Assembly (NCBI RefSeq): GCF_030826625.1
Contig: NZ_JAPJNQ010000003.1
Span: 1 to 16,918, forward strand
Length of the DNA stretch: 16,918 bases
Source: Corynebacterium sp.
Lineage (GTDB): Bacteria; Actinomycetota; Actinomycetes; Mycobacteriales; Mycobacteriaceae
Direction of reading: 5' to 3'
Part shown: positions 1 through 6,694 of the stretch, one piece after another
Numbering within the stretch: position 1 is the stretch's first letter
Layout: every line of letters starts with the position of its first letter
Position numbers and translations under genes: made by a program
Notes under the pieces: generated by a model
What the model was told of the DNA's origin: nothing
Database searches by the model: none
The model's input: the letters and a program-made list of their open reading frames with translations, nothing else

Positions 1-441
1 TCACACAATAAAAACGGAGCTTTCTTGGCTCCCGCCCCAAGTTGCAACAGCACCCCGAAAAGTATTGCGCAACTTCATACTGACAAAAATAGAGCAGGCA
101 GCAACAGTTACTACACAACCTAATATTTGCCATAGAGGGTAGTCACCAGGTGGTTCAGGTACATGCTGCGCCCCATAACTAGGCGCCCATGTCAACCAAA
201 CAATCGGGGCAAATACACCGGCTGCCGCACCACACATCAGCAATAACCAAACCGGATAAGAACGCTGAGGCTGGTCTATCCTCCGCTGCATCTTAGGGTT
301 CGACGCCGATTGCTCTTCACGCAGAACTTTCCTCCGCGAAAACAAATAGCTGAGCCAAATGACGCCTCCGATTATCGTCGAAGGAACAACGCTGAACAAT
401 AACAGCAAGTTTAGAAAAATCGGGACATTAAAATTATCCAC
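1..441 (-). CDS. Orphan membrane protein, about three helices
   Basis: I do not recognise this 146-residue protein. It starts at GTG (441-439) and its TGA is the first codon of the window, so it is complete. Hydrophobic segments lie at about residues 8-34, 65-84 and 105-122. Between the first two is a basic, polar loop (residues 36-60, rich in R, K and Q) that should be cytoplasmic. A Pro/Gly-rich stretch (residues 87-101) would be exposed on the other face. The ribosome-binding site is weak (AGG about seven bases upstream). It diverges from the methyltransferase gene across about 370 bases that hold a 14-bp inverted repeat. Composition is more AT-rich than the core genes further right, which fits an accessory gene. 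No enzymatic motif is visible. Confidence 0.6.
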   Translation of the reverse strand: MDNFNVPIFLNLLLLFSVVPSTIIGGVIWLSYLFSRRKVLREEQSASNPKMQRRIDQPQRSYPVWLLLMCGAAAGVFAPIVWLTWAPSYGAQHVPEPPGDYPLWQILGCVVTVAACSIFVSMKLRNTFRGAVATWGGSQESSVFIV

Positions 442-815
442 AATGACCTATTCTTTAAAAAATTACGATTCTCTTCGCTCCAACCCTTTTTCACATTATT
501 TTAAATAGTTACCCAATCAAACCCTTTAACTCCGATTGTGTAACTATCCCGTATTCGAGCACAAGGGCCTGCCCGCAGCCACGTCAAAACACCGCGGACC
601 ACCCATCCTCTCATACTGGGCACAGATCGCACCACACACTCGGAACGGTTCTTCGCCGAAAAACCCTCAACATGGTTTATATCACTTTATCCAGTTGGAA
701 TGATTACCCTCATAATATAGTTTCCAGCCCAAAAAGCAAGAGTTTCAGCGAAGATCGATCAATAAAAACTGGGCTTCCCAACTACAACCTCCAACACGCT
801 ATATCCTGGGAACCT
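442..815. other. Divergent intergenic region with inverted repeat
   Basis: About 374 bases between two divergently read genes. The left half is AT-rich, the right half (from about 565) GC-rich. It holds the imperfect inverted repeat at 505-547, listed separately. The reading frame of the downstream methyltransferase stays open back to an ATG at 672, but those 48 codons do not resemble the methyltransferase family and have no ribosome-binding site, so I treat 672-815 as leader. No RNA gene was seen. Promoters must lie here but I cannot place them with confidence. Confidence 0.5.
505..547. promoter_or_regulatory. 14-bp inverted repeat, candidate operator or hairpin
   Basis: ATAGTTACCCAATC at 505-518 is repeated inverted as GATTGTGTAACTAT at 534-547, with one mismatch in 14 and a 15-base spacer. 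It lies about 65 bases upstream of the minus-strand membrane protein gene and about 270 bases upstream of the methyltransferase start. There is no T-run directly after either arm, so a terminator is unlikely. An operator for a dimeric repressor or a leader hairpin are the likelier readings. Confidence 0.4.
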
Positions 816-1604
816 ATGCGTCCCGAACTGCGCCATCCCCTGCACCACACACGCCGCCATGCCAGCTTAGCCCGGTCGATTCGCCTGCTGCGTTCTTTCG
901 ATTACGAGCAATCCCAGCCACGCAAATTTTATGAACCGCTGGCCCGTGATACCGCGCAACAACTGGCAGCAATCCACCAGGATGTGCACGGCACGGGGCT
1001 GGACAAGCTATCGGTGCTGGATGTCGGCGGTGGCCCCGGGTATTTTTCGGCGGCTTTCGCCGAGCACGGCGCGCACTATATTGGCTTGGAACCAGACGTT
1101 TCAGAAATGACTGCAGCCGGAATCACCTTGGATACCGCGGTTCGTGCTTCCGGCACAGCGCTGCCTTTTCGGGATAACAGCGTCGACATCGTCTATTCCT
1201 CCAACGTGGCCGAACACATCGCGCGCCCCTGGGAGATGGCCGAGGAAATGGTGCGGGTTGCACGCAACTTGGCGGTCATCAGTTACACGGTGTGGCTCGG
1301 GCCTTTCGGCGGGCACGAAACAGGGTTGTGGCCACATTATATCGGTGGGGATTTCGCCCGGCGTCGTTACGAACGCAAGCACGGGCATCCGCCAAAAAAT
1401 ATCTGGGGGCATTCGCTTTTCGACGTCTCCGCCCACGAAGGCCTCGGCTGGGCAGCCGAATGCGGCTACCATACCTACTGCTTCCCGCGCTACCACCCCA
1501 GCTGGGCCTGGTGGATTACGAAGCTACCCGGGCTGCGGGAGTTGGGCACTTCAAACCTGGTGATTGTGGTGGATAAGACGCGGAACAAGTTAAGGCTTAA
1601 ATAA
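816..1604 (+). CDS. Class I SAM-dependent methyltransferase (Rv0224c/cg3168-like)
   Basis: A 262-residue cytoplasmic methyltransferase of the Methyltransf_11 class. Motif I is VLDVGGGPGYF (D at residue 69 from this start). It is followed by the acidic end of beta-2 (GLEPD), and by the motif IV-VI region VDIVYSSNVAEH with a downstream WEMAEEM helix. A segment containing WLGPFGGHETGLWPHY is typical of the actinobacterial group that includes mycobacterial Rv0224c, a neighbour of the mmpL3/pckA region. The substrate is unknown. I chose ATG 816 because family similarity starts at about LRHPLHHTRR and a GGGA lies just upstream; an in-frame ATG at 672 would add 48 unrelated residues. In C. glutamicum I recall this gene next to pck; here about 5.5 kb of accessory DNA separates them. 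The function call is firm, the substrate is not known. Confidence 0.85.
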   Translation: MRPELRHPLHHTRRHASLARSIRLLRSFDYEQSQPRKFYEPLARDTAQQLAAIHQDVHGTGLDKLSVLDVGGGPGYFSAAFAEHGAHYIGLEPDVSEMTAAGITLDTAVRASGTALPFRDNSVDIVYSSNVAEHIARPWEMAEEMVRVARNLAVISYTVWLGPFGGHETGLWPHYIGGDFARRRYERKHGHPPKNIWGHSLFDVSAHEGLGWAAECGYHTYCFPRYHPSWAWWITKLPGLRELGTSNLVIVVDKTRNKLRLK

Positions 1605-1633
1605 CTTGACAACCAAACAGTTCGAACATCGTT

Positions 1634-2206
1634 TTAGTCATCATCAATTTTCTTCACACCTTTTTTCACAATTGGCCTAAGCGCATTCTTAATAGGTTGT
1701 GTAAGCATTTTCTTCGCAGCCACAGCAATTGCCCCACCAGGTATAGCACCAAAAACACAATCAACCGCTACGTCTACAGCAATATCTGCTGCTTCATCGA
1801 CGGAAGCTCCCTGCTTGAGAGCATTCTGAATTTGAGTTTTTCCTGAGCCAGCCACCGCGCTTCCCGCGCATCCAACAATTGCACCGGCAGCCCACAAAGG
1901 CAATGCTCGAGTACTCACTGCACCATCAACATCAGAACGCGGAGATTCAGCAAGCTCTAGAAAATAATCACTTTGAGCACCAGTGAGTTTTCCAGAATTC
2001 TGCGCTTCTCGAATAATACGAACAAACTCTTCTGAAGCATGTTCAGCGTCCTGACGGGTAACCCCAATATTTGATAGGTCCGTCTCAGTTGGATTTCTTG
2101 GAAATTCATTTTCTAGCACATATGCTTGTTCATGATCAACTGTTGCGTTCGCGTGCCCATCAGAGATACCAGAAACAGCAAGAGTAAAAACGATTGGTAC
2201 TGCCAA
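1634..2206 (-). CDS. Secreted bacteriocin-like two-cysteine protein
   Basis: A 190-residue protein from a TTG at 2206. It has a hydrophobic export signal (VPIVFTLAVSGIS) with likely cleavage after GHANA (about residue 21). A polar, acidic 75-residue middle follows, then a Gly/Ala-rich amphipathic region (about 101-165) with two cysteines, C113 (IVGCAGS) and C150 (VDCVFGA), able to form one disulfide. The tail (171-187) is strongly basic. Propeptide-like half, Gly/Ala helices, one Cys pair and cationic end resemble secreted membrane-active bacteriocins, but I recognise no named family. The start is doubtful: ATG 2237 opens MFKNLSK, an ideal basic signal-peptide start, one base out of frame with this ORF, and a strong purine-rich ribosome site (GAGAAGGGAAG) lies upstream of it and too far from the TTG. 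It converges on the methyltransferase and diverges from a membrane protein that could be its immunity partner. Confidence 0.6.
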   Translation of the reverse strand: MAVPIVFTLAVSGISDGHANATVDHEQAYVLENEFPRNPTETDLSNIGVTRQDAEHASEEFVRIIREAQNSGKLTGAQSDYFLELAESPRSDVDGAVSTRALPLWAAGAIVGCAGSAVAGSGKTQIQNALKQGASVDEAADIAVDVAVDCVFGAIPGGAIAVAAKKMLTQPIKNALRPIVKKGVKKIDDD

Positions 2207-2237
2207 AGCCTTACGCTTTACTCAAGTTTTTGAACAT
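2207..2237 (-). other. Apparent 1-nt frameshift at signal-peptide start
   Basis: On the minus strand ATG 2237-2235 reads MFKNLSKA and then a TAA. Removing one base from the GCGT following the AAA codon gives MFKNLSKRKALAVPIV, a complete signal peptide continuous with the gene below. In the gene's own frame a TGA lies only six codons upstream of the TTG, leaving no n-region lysines if TTG is the start. Either the gene is frameshifted, the assembly has an indel, or the TTG is truly used. Confidence 0.5.
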
Positions 2238-2319
2238 ACATACCCGAGCTTCCCTTCTCTTAGCTACAGTTGGTATGTATAACCAAACTAATATTCAGAG
2301 GCCAGAAAAGGAACGACCG

Positions 2320-2715
2320 ATGCATGAGCGTTTTACTTTTGTTATAGTTTCGTTATCTTTACTTTCGTTATGCTTGCTTCATACAGCCGTCGATATGATG
2401 ATCGCTGCCGACTCGCAAGCATCCATCCCGTTGATACTTTTCATTATTGCAGCACCAATTACAACATTTATTTATTTTGGAGGGAAAGCTCTGGGCCAGG
2501 AAATAAACCTCGGGATTATCGCTGGCAATGATGTTCGAATGTTTGTATTTTCTGCAATGCTATTCACAGCATTCATAACCCCTTCTTCAATCATGCACAA
2601 CGAATCGCTATGGGATTGGGGGGTTGACATTCTAATCATTATATTATTATCGATTTTGACTACACGGTTTTTTAAACTTTTCATCAAACAACTAATTGAC
2701 GATGAATTTGTTTAA
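2320..2715 (+). CDS. Small four-helix membrane protein, possible immunity protein
   Basis: A 131-residue protein starting at ATG 2320, which has an excellent ribosome-binding site (AAAGGA seven bases upstream). The frame is open further upstream but without such a site. Four hydrophobic segments lie at about residues 5-24, 35-54, 72-89 and 98-115, with a short loop carrying HNESLWDW before the last one and a cytosolic-type end (KLFIKQLIDDEFV). No catalytic motif and no family recognised. The coding sequence is AT-rich. It is divergently arranged with the secreted bacteriocin-like gene, sharing a short control region. Small multi-helix orphan proteins beside bacteriocin genes are often immunity proteins; that role is inference from position and topology only. 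Confidence 0.6.
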   Translation: MHERFTFVIVSLSLLSLCLLHTAVDMMIAADSQASIPLILFIIAAPITTFIYFGGKALGQEINLGIIAGNDVRMFVFSAMLFTAFITPSSIMHNESLWDWGVDILIIILLSILTTRFFKLFIKQLIDDEFV

Positions 2716-2752
2716 CAAGGCAAATCTAGGCGCCGCACTACGGCGGCACGTC

Positions 2753-3241
2753 TCAATCCGGGATGATCTTGTCTATCACTGCCGCTACGGCTATATGGAT
2801 CAGGCTAGCAAGCAGTGCAAACCAGATATTTTCCGTAACGAAGAAATACAACACCGTTAACAAAACCAGTCCAATTACATTTCCTAAAGCCTGCGTATGA
2901 AATACCGATAGACCAGAGAGAAAATAAACCCCACGCGCGACCATACCCGCGAATCTATCAAGTGATAATCCAAGTGGCAGAGCAATACCCCCCCACTGCA
3001 GTGCAGAAGCAAAGCTGATTGTTACCAGTCCGCCTAAGGCATGCGTCACCCCTAATGCCGCTGCAAACGGAGCAGCTGCTATCAAGATAATCAGAGCTAC
3101 CCCGGCAATGAAACTGGCGGAGCTTTTCAAGCTATCCAAAAAATCACAATCCAATCTGCAGCTGCATGGGCTTCTGTTGGTGGTACGGGCCTGACCCCGT
3201 TTGGCGGACACCTGATATCCAGGTTGGGAACCTACACACAA
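2753..3241 (-). CDS. Small hydrophobic membrane protein, uncertain or altered 5' end
   Basis: The frame gives 162 residues from TTG 3241. The first 32 residues (Cys, Arg and Ser rich) are unlike the rest and have no good ribosome site; a TTG at 3139 would start at LDSLKSSASFIAG and leave a clean 128-residue membrane protein. Hydrophobic segments lie at about residues 40-65, 68-95, 120-137 and 140-158 of the long form, ending KIIPD. No motif identifies a function. It is convergent with the four-helix protein at 2320 and lies downstream of the acetyltransferase gene in the same direction with a 72-base gap. The junk-like 5' segment suggests that the original start was replaced during rearrangement. 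It could be a second immunity-type protein or a decaying gene. Confidence 0.45.
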   Translation of the reverse strand: MCVGSQPGYQVSAKRGQARTTNRSPCSCRLDCDFLDSLKSSASFIAGVALIILIAAAPFAAALGVTHALGGLVTISFASALQWGGIALPLGLSLDRFAGMVARGVYFLSGLSVFHTQALGNVIGLVLLTVLYFFVTENIWFALLASLIHIAVAAVIDKIIPD

Positions 3242-3313
3242 ACCATTAGATAGCTCAACCGCAATTCTCCAGACTAGCTAAAAGTGAGAAGCCTCTGAGC
3301 AAAAAGCAGTTAC

Positions 3314-3880
3314 TCAATGGCTCATGAGATACTCGCTATTAAGCATACCCATCTGAATTTGAGACCAATACCTACCATTATGGAATGTCGCCTCTCTACG
3401 AACCCCCTCCGTTTTGAAACCAAGGCGTTTATATACATGGACTGCCCGCAGGTTGAATTCCCAAACGCACAGTTCTACTTTGTTGGCGCGAAGCTCTTCG
3501 AAGGCAAATCGAAGAAGCACTCGAATGGCATCCGTTCCAAACCCCTGATCAACATGCTCGCCGCCGATGATGATTCCAATATTTCCGATCCGTACAACAG
3601 GGTCTATCCCCCAAAGAGTAACATGTCCAAGAAGTTGTCCAGTTTTAATTTCCTCTATGGAAAAGCCGAAGTCGCCCGAATTATTATTCTTGCTCCAAGA
3701 GCGAAACTGCTCTGCAACGGACATGTCTGAAGAAGGTGCGACCACACCGCTCTGATACGGTTTCCAAGCCGGATCGTTCCACCATGAAACCAACTTCGGC
3801 AAGTCTTTTTCGCTAAGCGAACGGAGACGAACCACGTCACCTCTCAAAAGGGACATTGAGTAGTCATGCAGATCGGCCAT
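3314..3880 (-). CDS. GNAT-family N-acetyltransferase (RimJ/RimL-like)
   Basis: A 188-residue acetyl-CoA-dependent N-acetyltransferase of the Acetyltransf_3 type. It begins with the LRGDVVRLRSLSEKDLPKL strand-helix common to RimJ/RimL and aminoglycoside-type GNATs. The acetyl-CoA pyrophosphate loop is QGFGTDA (112-118), followed by the helix to ELRANKVEL; N143 and Y150 in NLRAVHVYKRLGF are the usual motif-B positions. The full length is present. The start ATG 3880 overlaps the preceding frame's TAA (TAATG) and has AAGGTGAG just upstream, so translation is probably coupled to that upstream frame. It lies downstream of the ABC exporter in the same direction, so it may be part of a small resistance-type operon. 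The substrate, whether protein N-terminus, polyamine or antibiotic, cannot be told from sequence. Confidence 0.85.
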   Translation of the reverse strand: MADLHDYSMSLLRGDVVRLRSLSEKDLPKLVSWWNDPAWKPYQSGVVAPSSDMSVAEQFRSWSKNNNSGDFGFSIEEIKTGQLLGHVTLWGIDPVVRIGNIGIIIGGEHVDQGFGTDAIRVLLRFAFEELRANKVELCVWEFNLRAVHVYKRLGFKTEGVRREATFHNGRYWSQIQMGMLNSEYLMSH

Positions 3881-4253
3881 TATCTCACCTTACCAACTGT
3901 AAGTGAGTGAAGAGAAGTGGCTATGGACTCAGTAGTCCTTGAGGTTTCCTCTGCAATATCAAGTAGGGAAGAGACGGCTATCCGATCTTGCGTTGGAGAG
4001 CTCAAAGCGCGGGGAGAATACGGGACTGACCAGCAAATCGCGTCATGGCTCGCCGAATCCCTGAAAAGAACTCCCCGAAAGTCCCGACAGCGGTGGAGTT
4101 CGGGGAGCCTAGCACCCGATTCAGCGCCGTAGACCGCGTCCGCAACCAACGTTCGCGCAGCTCCTCCGCCGTGAGACTGTGCGGGCCTGCCGCGAGAAAG
4201 CCATCTGCGATCACACAGGCTTCCTGCGTACAGGTGTTGAGCAAAGAAGGCAC
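3880..4253 (-). pseudogene. Probable frameshifted small gene between exporter and acetyltransferase
   Basis: Two minus-strand frames together bridge the gap. The first starts at GTG 4253, four bases after the permease stop, runs as MPSLLNTCTQEACVIADGF with a helical LTAEELRERWLR stretch, and stops near 4002. The second frame is open through this region and ends at a TAA overlapping the acetyltransferase ATG (TAATG), carrying SSLLDIAEETSRTTESIA. Both ends show operon-type spacing, which suggests one gene of about 120 codons broken by a frameshift near 4000-4010. I do not recognise the product. A plus-strand frame at 3923-4132 is also open, but lies antisense to an otherwise co-directional operon. 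Confidence is low; non-coding DNA is the alternative. Confidence 0.35.
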
Positions 4254-4257
4254 AGCT

Positions 4258-4989
4258 CTACTTCCACTTCATCGCTCGCTGCGCCATCAACGTGAGTATC
4301 GCGGTCACAGCGACCAGATAGCCGAGCCCAATTCCAACGTCACCCCACGTCCCCTCGCCATTGAGCGGCATCGTCACGGCCTCGCGCATGTGGTAGATCG
4401 GAGTGTACGGTGCAGCCGTCTGCGCCCAGCTCGGAAGCGTCTCAATCGGCATCATGGCTCCACCGATCATTCCCAAGGGGATGATGATGGCGACCGCTGC
4501 CATGGAGACGCCGGCCATCGACGGCAGAATGATTCCGACGAGTACCCCAAGCATGAAGAAAAGCAGGAAGCCCAGGATCAAGGGCAGGAGTGCAATCGGC
4601 GCGGTCGCCTCCGGAGTCATGCCGAGTGCCATTGCGATGCCGAAGAGGGCAAGGGCCTGCGTTATCAGGAAGATCATGCCCGCCGTCGCCTGTGCGGCAA
4701 TGACCGTGTTTGAGGAGATGGGGAAGCTCCGTAGGACGACGAACATTCCGTTTTCGCGCCACAGCGCAAGGTGGGTGGCGCCCGCGAAGATTCCCACGAA
4801 GGCCGCGCCGAAGGCCATGACGTTCGCGCTGATCGGCCCGGTGAGGTCCATTCCTTCGATACTGTCACCCATCGTCAACACGAGCGCAACGAGTAGGCCC
4901 GCCGGGAAGAGGAACGTAAAGATAAGGGTCGCCCAGTCGCGTAGGTCGTAGCGAAGAAGGACATTGGTTAATGCGCGGTATCTGGTCAT
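4258..4989 (-). CDS. ABC-2 type exporter permease (DrrB-like)
   Basis: A 243-residue integral membrane permease. Six hydrophobic segments are visible (about residues 20-40, 55-75, 99-121, 130-155, 163-185 and 219-236). The pattern RENGMFVVLRSFPISSNTVIAAQ after helix 2 and the SMAGVSMAAVAIIIPLGMIGGAMMP segment, followed by LPSWAQTAAPYTPIYH, are typical of ABC-2 permeases of the daunorubicin-resistance (DrrB/LinH) class. Its ATG overlaps the ATPase stop by four bases (ATGA), so the two are translationally coupled and should assemble as a half-transporter complex in the cytoplasmic membrane. It probably exports a hydrophobic drug, peptide or lipid; the substrate is unknown. The gene is clearly more GC-rich than the flanking accessory genes, suggesting separate acquisition. 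Confidence 0.88.
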   Translation of the reverse strand: MTRYRALTNVLLRYDLRDWATLIFTFLFPAGLLVALVLTMGDSIEGMDLTGPISANVMAFGAAFVGIFAGATHLALWRENGMFVVLRSFPISSNTVIAAQATAGMIFLITQALALFGIAMALGMTPEATAPIALLPLILGFLLFFMLGVLVGIILPSMAGVSMAAVAIIIPLGMIGGAMMPIETLPSWAQTAAPYTPIYHMREAVTMPLNGEGTWGDVGIGLGYLVAVTAILTLMAQRAMKWK

Positions 4990-5894
4990 GCTACGTAATC
5001 CCTTCCGGTGAGCTGGAGATAGACGTCCTCGAGGCGCCCATCGTGGACTTGGGCGTGCCGTGTATCGATCCCGCCTTCAGCGAGGCGCGCGAACAGAGCG
5101 GCCGTGTCGTGAGACCGAACCTCGAGCCCGTCTTTGGTGACCCGCACCGCGTCCGGGCCAAGAAGCGTCGCCACCGCATCCGCCTGGTGGAGAGCATTGG
5201 GGAGAATGACCGTCGAGCCGAGATCGGCCTCGGCGACGAGGCGGCTCGGGCTCGACGTCGTGAGAATCTTGCCCTGTTCGACGATCGACACCGTGTCACA
5301 TAGCCGCTCAGCTTCGTCGAGGTAGTGCGTCGTATAAAGGGTGGTCATCTCCAGAAGATTGGTCGACTGGAGCAGGGAGACCAACGAGTACCTGGCTTCG
5401 GGATCGAGGCCTGCCGTCGGCTCGTCGAGGAAGAGGACTTTCGGCCGGTGCACAATCGCGGTGGCGACGGCGAGTCGCTGGCGCTCGCCCCCGGAGAGAT
5501 TCTCCACTCTGGTGTCAGCCGCCTTCGCGAGGTTGAGGGCCACGATGAGCGTGTCGATCGTGGAGTGCTCTGCGCCCTGGATCGCACAGACCGCGCGAAG
5601 GTGCTCGCGGAGTGTCGTCTTCGGGAAGAACGCCGACTGCTGGGGCTGGATCCCGATCTGGGACAGCAGGGCTAGATTGCGCGGATAGGGCGACTGGCCG
5701 AGGACTCGGATCGTTCCTTCCGTCGGCTTTCGAAACCCTTGGATCGCGTTAAAGAGCGTCGTCTTGCCCGCCCCGTTTGGACCGATGATCCCGTGGAACG
5801 AACCTTCTTCCACCTGGAGGTCGAGGTGGGAAAGAATCGTCTTCCCCTTAATGACGACGCTTACGTCGCGTACGTCAACTGCATAGTCAGTCAC
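4986..5894 (-). CDS. ABC exporter ATPase (DrrA-like)
   Basis: A 302-residue ATP-binding subunit powering the adjacent permease. From the chosen start: Walker A GPNGAGKTT at 38-46, Q-loop at about 83 (IGIQPQQ), signature LSGGERQR from 133, Walker B VLFLDE at 153-158, D-loop and H-loop with H190 (YTTHYLDEAE). A DrrA-type C-terminal regulatory extension of about 90 residues follows. All catalytic residues look intact. I chose GTG 5894 (MTDYAVDVRDVSVV) because AAAGG lies six bases upstream; the frame stays open to ATG 5957, but those extra residues would run through a perfect inverted repeat in the leader. It is the first gene of the operon and is preceded by two palindromes that are probably operators. 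High GC relative to its surroundings. Confidence 0.9.
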   Translation of the reverse strand: MTDYAVDVRDVSVVIKGKTILSHLDLQVEEGSFHGIIGPNGAGKTTLFNAIQGFRKPTEGTIRVLGQSPYPRNLALLSQIGIQPQQSAFFPKTTLREHLRAVCAIQGAEHSTIDTLIVALNLAKAADTRVENLSGGERQRLAVATAIVHRPKVLFLDEPTAGLDPEARYSLVSLLQSTNLLEMTTLYTTHYLDEAERLCDTVSIVEQGKILTTSSPSRLVAEADLGSTVILPNALHQADAVATLLGPDAVRVTKDGLEVRSHDTAALFARLAEGGIDTRHAQVHDGRLEDVYLQLTGRDYVA

Positions 5895-5920
5895 GTGTGA
5901 CCTTTCTCGAGTGCTGTTGC

Positions 5921-5962
5921 GGTGGGTGGGATACGGACATCTGTGAGCGTATCCCACCCACC
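5921..5962. promoter_or_regulatory. Perfect 15-bp inverted repeat in ABC exporter leader
   Basis: GGTGGGTGGGATACG (5921-5935) and CGTATCCCACCCACC (5948-5962) are perfect inverted complements separated by 12 bases. The repeat sits 27 bases upstream of the ATPase GTG on the minus strand, between the likely promoter and the ribosome site. No T-run follows, so it is not a normal terminator. It could be an operator or an RNA hairpin protecting or controlling the leader. Confidence 0.6.
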
Positions 5963-5969
5963 CCGGAAC

Positions 5970-5986
5970 CGAAGTGAATCACTTCG
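5970..5986. promoter_or_regulatory. 17-bp palindrome, candidate repressor operator
   Basis: CGAAGTGA-A-TCACTTCG is a perfect palindrome (8-bp arms, 1-base centre), typical in size for TetR or MarR operators. On the minus strand a TTGACG (6000-5995) lies just upstream, so the palindrome covers the position expected for the -10 hexamer of the exporter promoter. No regulator gene of that type lies in the window; the broken gene at 3880-4253 or a distant gene could supply it. Confidence 0.55.
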
Positions 5987-6052
5987 AGTTGCTTCGTCAA
6001 CCGTGGAGAACTCCAGGATCGTGTTCGAATAACTGTGCGTGATACATTCCTG

Positions 6053-6694
6053 TTACATCGAACTGCCTGCAGTTTGATGAGAGACGAGCGTCTTTGCCTG
6101 TTTCGCCCGTCGCCCGCCAGATTGTGCGGCTGATAGAAGCGGTCGGACTGGTGGAAAAGCCTCATTAGCGACTAAATGTGGGTGCTCCGGTGGGTCAATC
6201 TTTAGGATTCCATGCCTGATGCGCACAGGAGCATTAACCATCGATGAAGACGCTTTAGTTTGTACGCCCGCAATGCCAACACCGTCCACTGACGAGGTGA
6301 GAGCTGCAAAATCTTGCAGTCTCACATCTCCCATGACCAGTGACTTTTGCTCTTGAGGTTTCGTGCCTTCAGGAACTACTTGCACATCGCCAGGTAAATC
6401 ATTGCCTATTGCCAATATCAAGCTTAACTCATCATCAGAAGAAGTTTTCACAGCTTTCCGCAGCACGGTGAGACGGTGCCCTTCAGGCAACAACCCTGCA
6501 AAAAAGCTCGGCAATCCTCCACCCGGCATCGTCACTGATGCAGAATTAACCGGCAAGGTAGTCGCTACAGGCGCCCCGGAATACTCTCCGACATAAGTAA
6601 ACGAGAGAACCCCTACTTGGTCTTTAACTATTTTCCCGGCTAAGACACCATTTTTATATACATCAGCGTGCGTGATTCGTTTCAGACTTTCCAT
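6053..6694 (-). pseudogene. hipA: Truncated HipA-type kinase toxin
   Basis: The first 180 residues match the HipA family: the HipA N-1 (couple_hipA) domain with DVYKNGVLAGKI, FFAGLLPEGHRL (64-75) and the IGNDLPGDVQV element, followed by the start of the kinase domain with its P-loop VGIAGVQTKAS (139-149), ATP-binding lysine K165 (GILKID) and ANEAF (176-180). Family similarity then stops abruptly near 6157, and 33 unrelated residues follow to the stop. Full HipA kinases are about 400 or more residues; the catalytic Asp and Mg-binding DxD part are missing. It should therefore be kinase-dead, although the N-terminal domain might still bind HipB. Its ATG overlaps the hipB stop (TAATG). The cut lies next to the GC-rich ABC module, suggesting that the module's arrival removed the 3' half. 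Confidence 0.8.

Noticed and set aside
672..815. N-terminal 48-codon extension of the methyltransferase from ATG 672
   Set aside because: No ribosome site, composition unlike the rest, and similarity to the family begins just after ATG 816.
2731..2745. Short hairpin CGCCG-N5-CGGCG between convergent membrane genes as a terminator
   Set aside because: Only five base pairs and no T-run on either strand.
3923..4132. Plus-strand 69-codon frame with plausible helices
   Set aside because: Antisense within a co-directional minus-strand operon; no homology recognised. Cannot be excluded, but minus-strand frames have better operon-type junctions.
4045..4713. Long plus-strand open frame (222 codons) antisense to the ABC permease
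   Set aside because: Rich in Arg, His, Asp and Gln with no domain; it is the antisense shadow of a GC-rich membrane protein gene.
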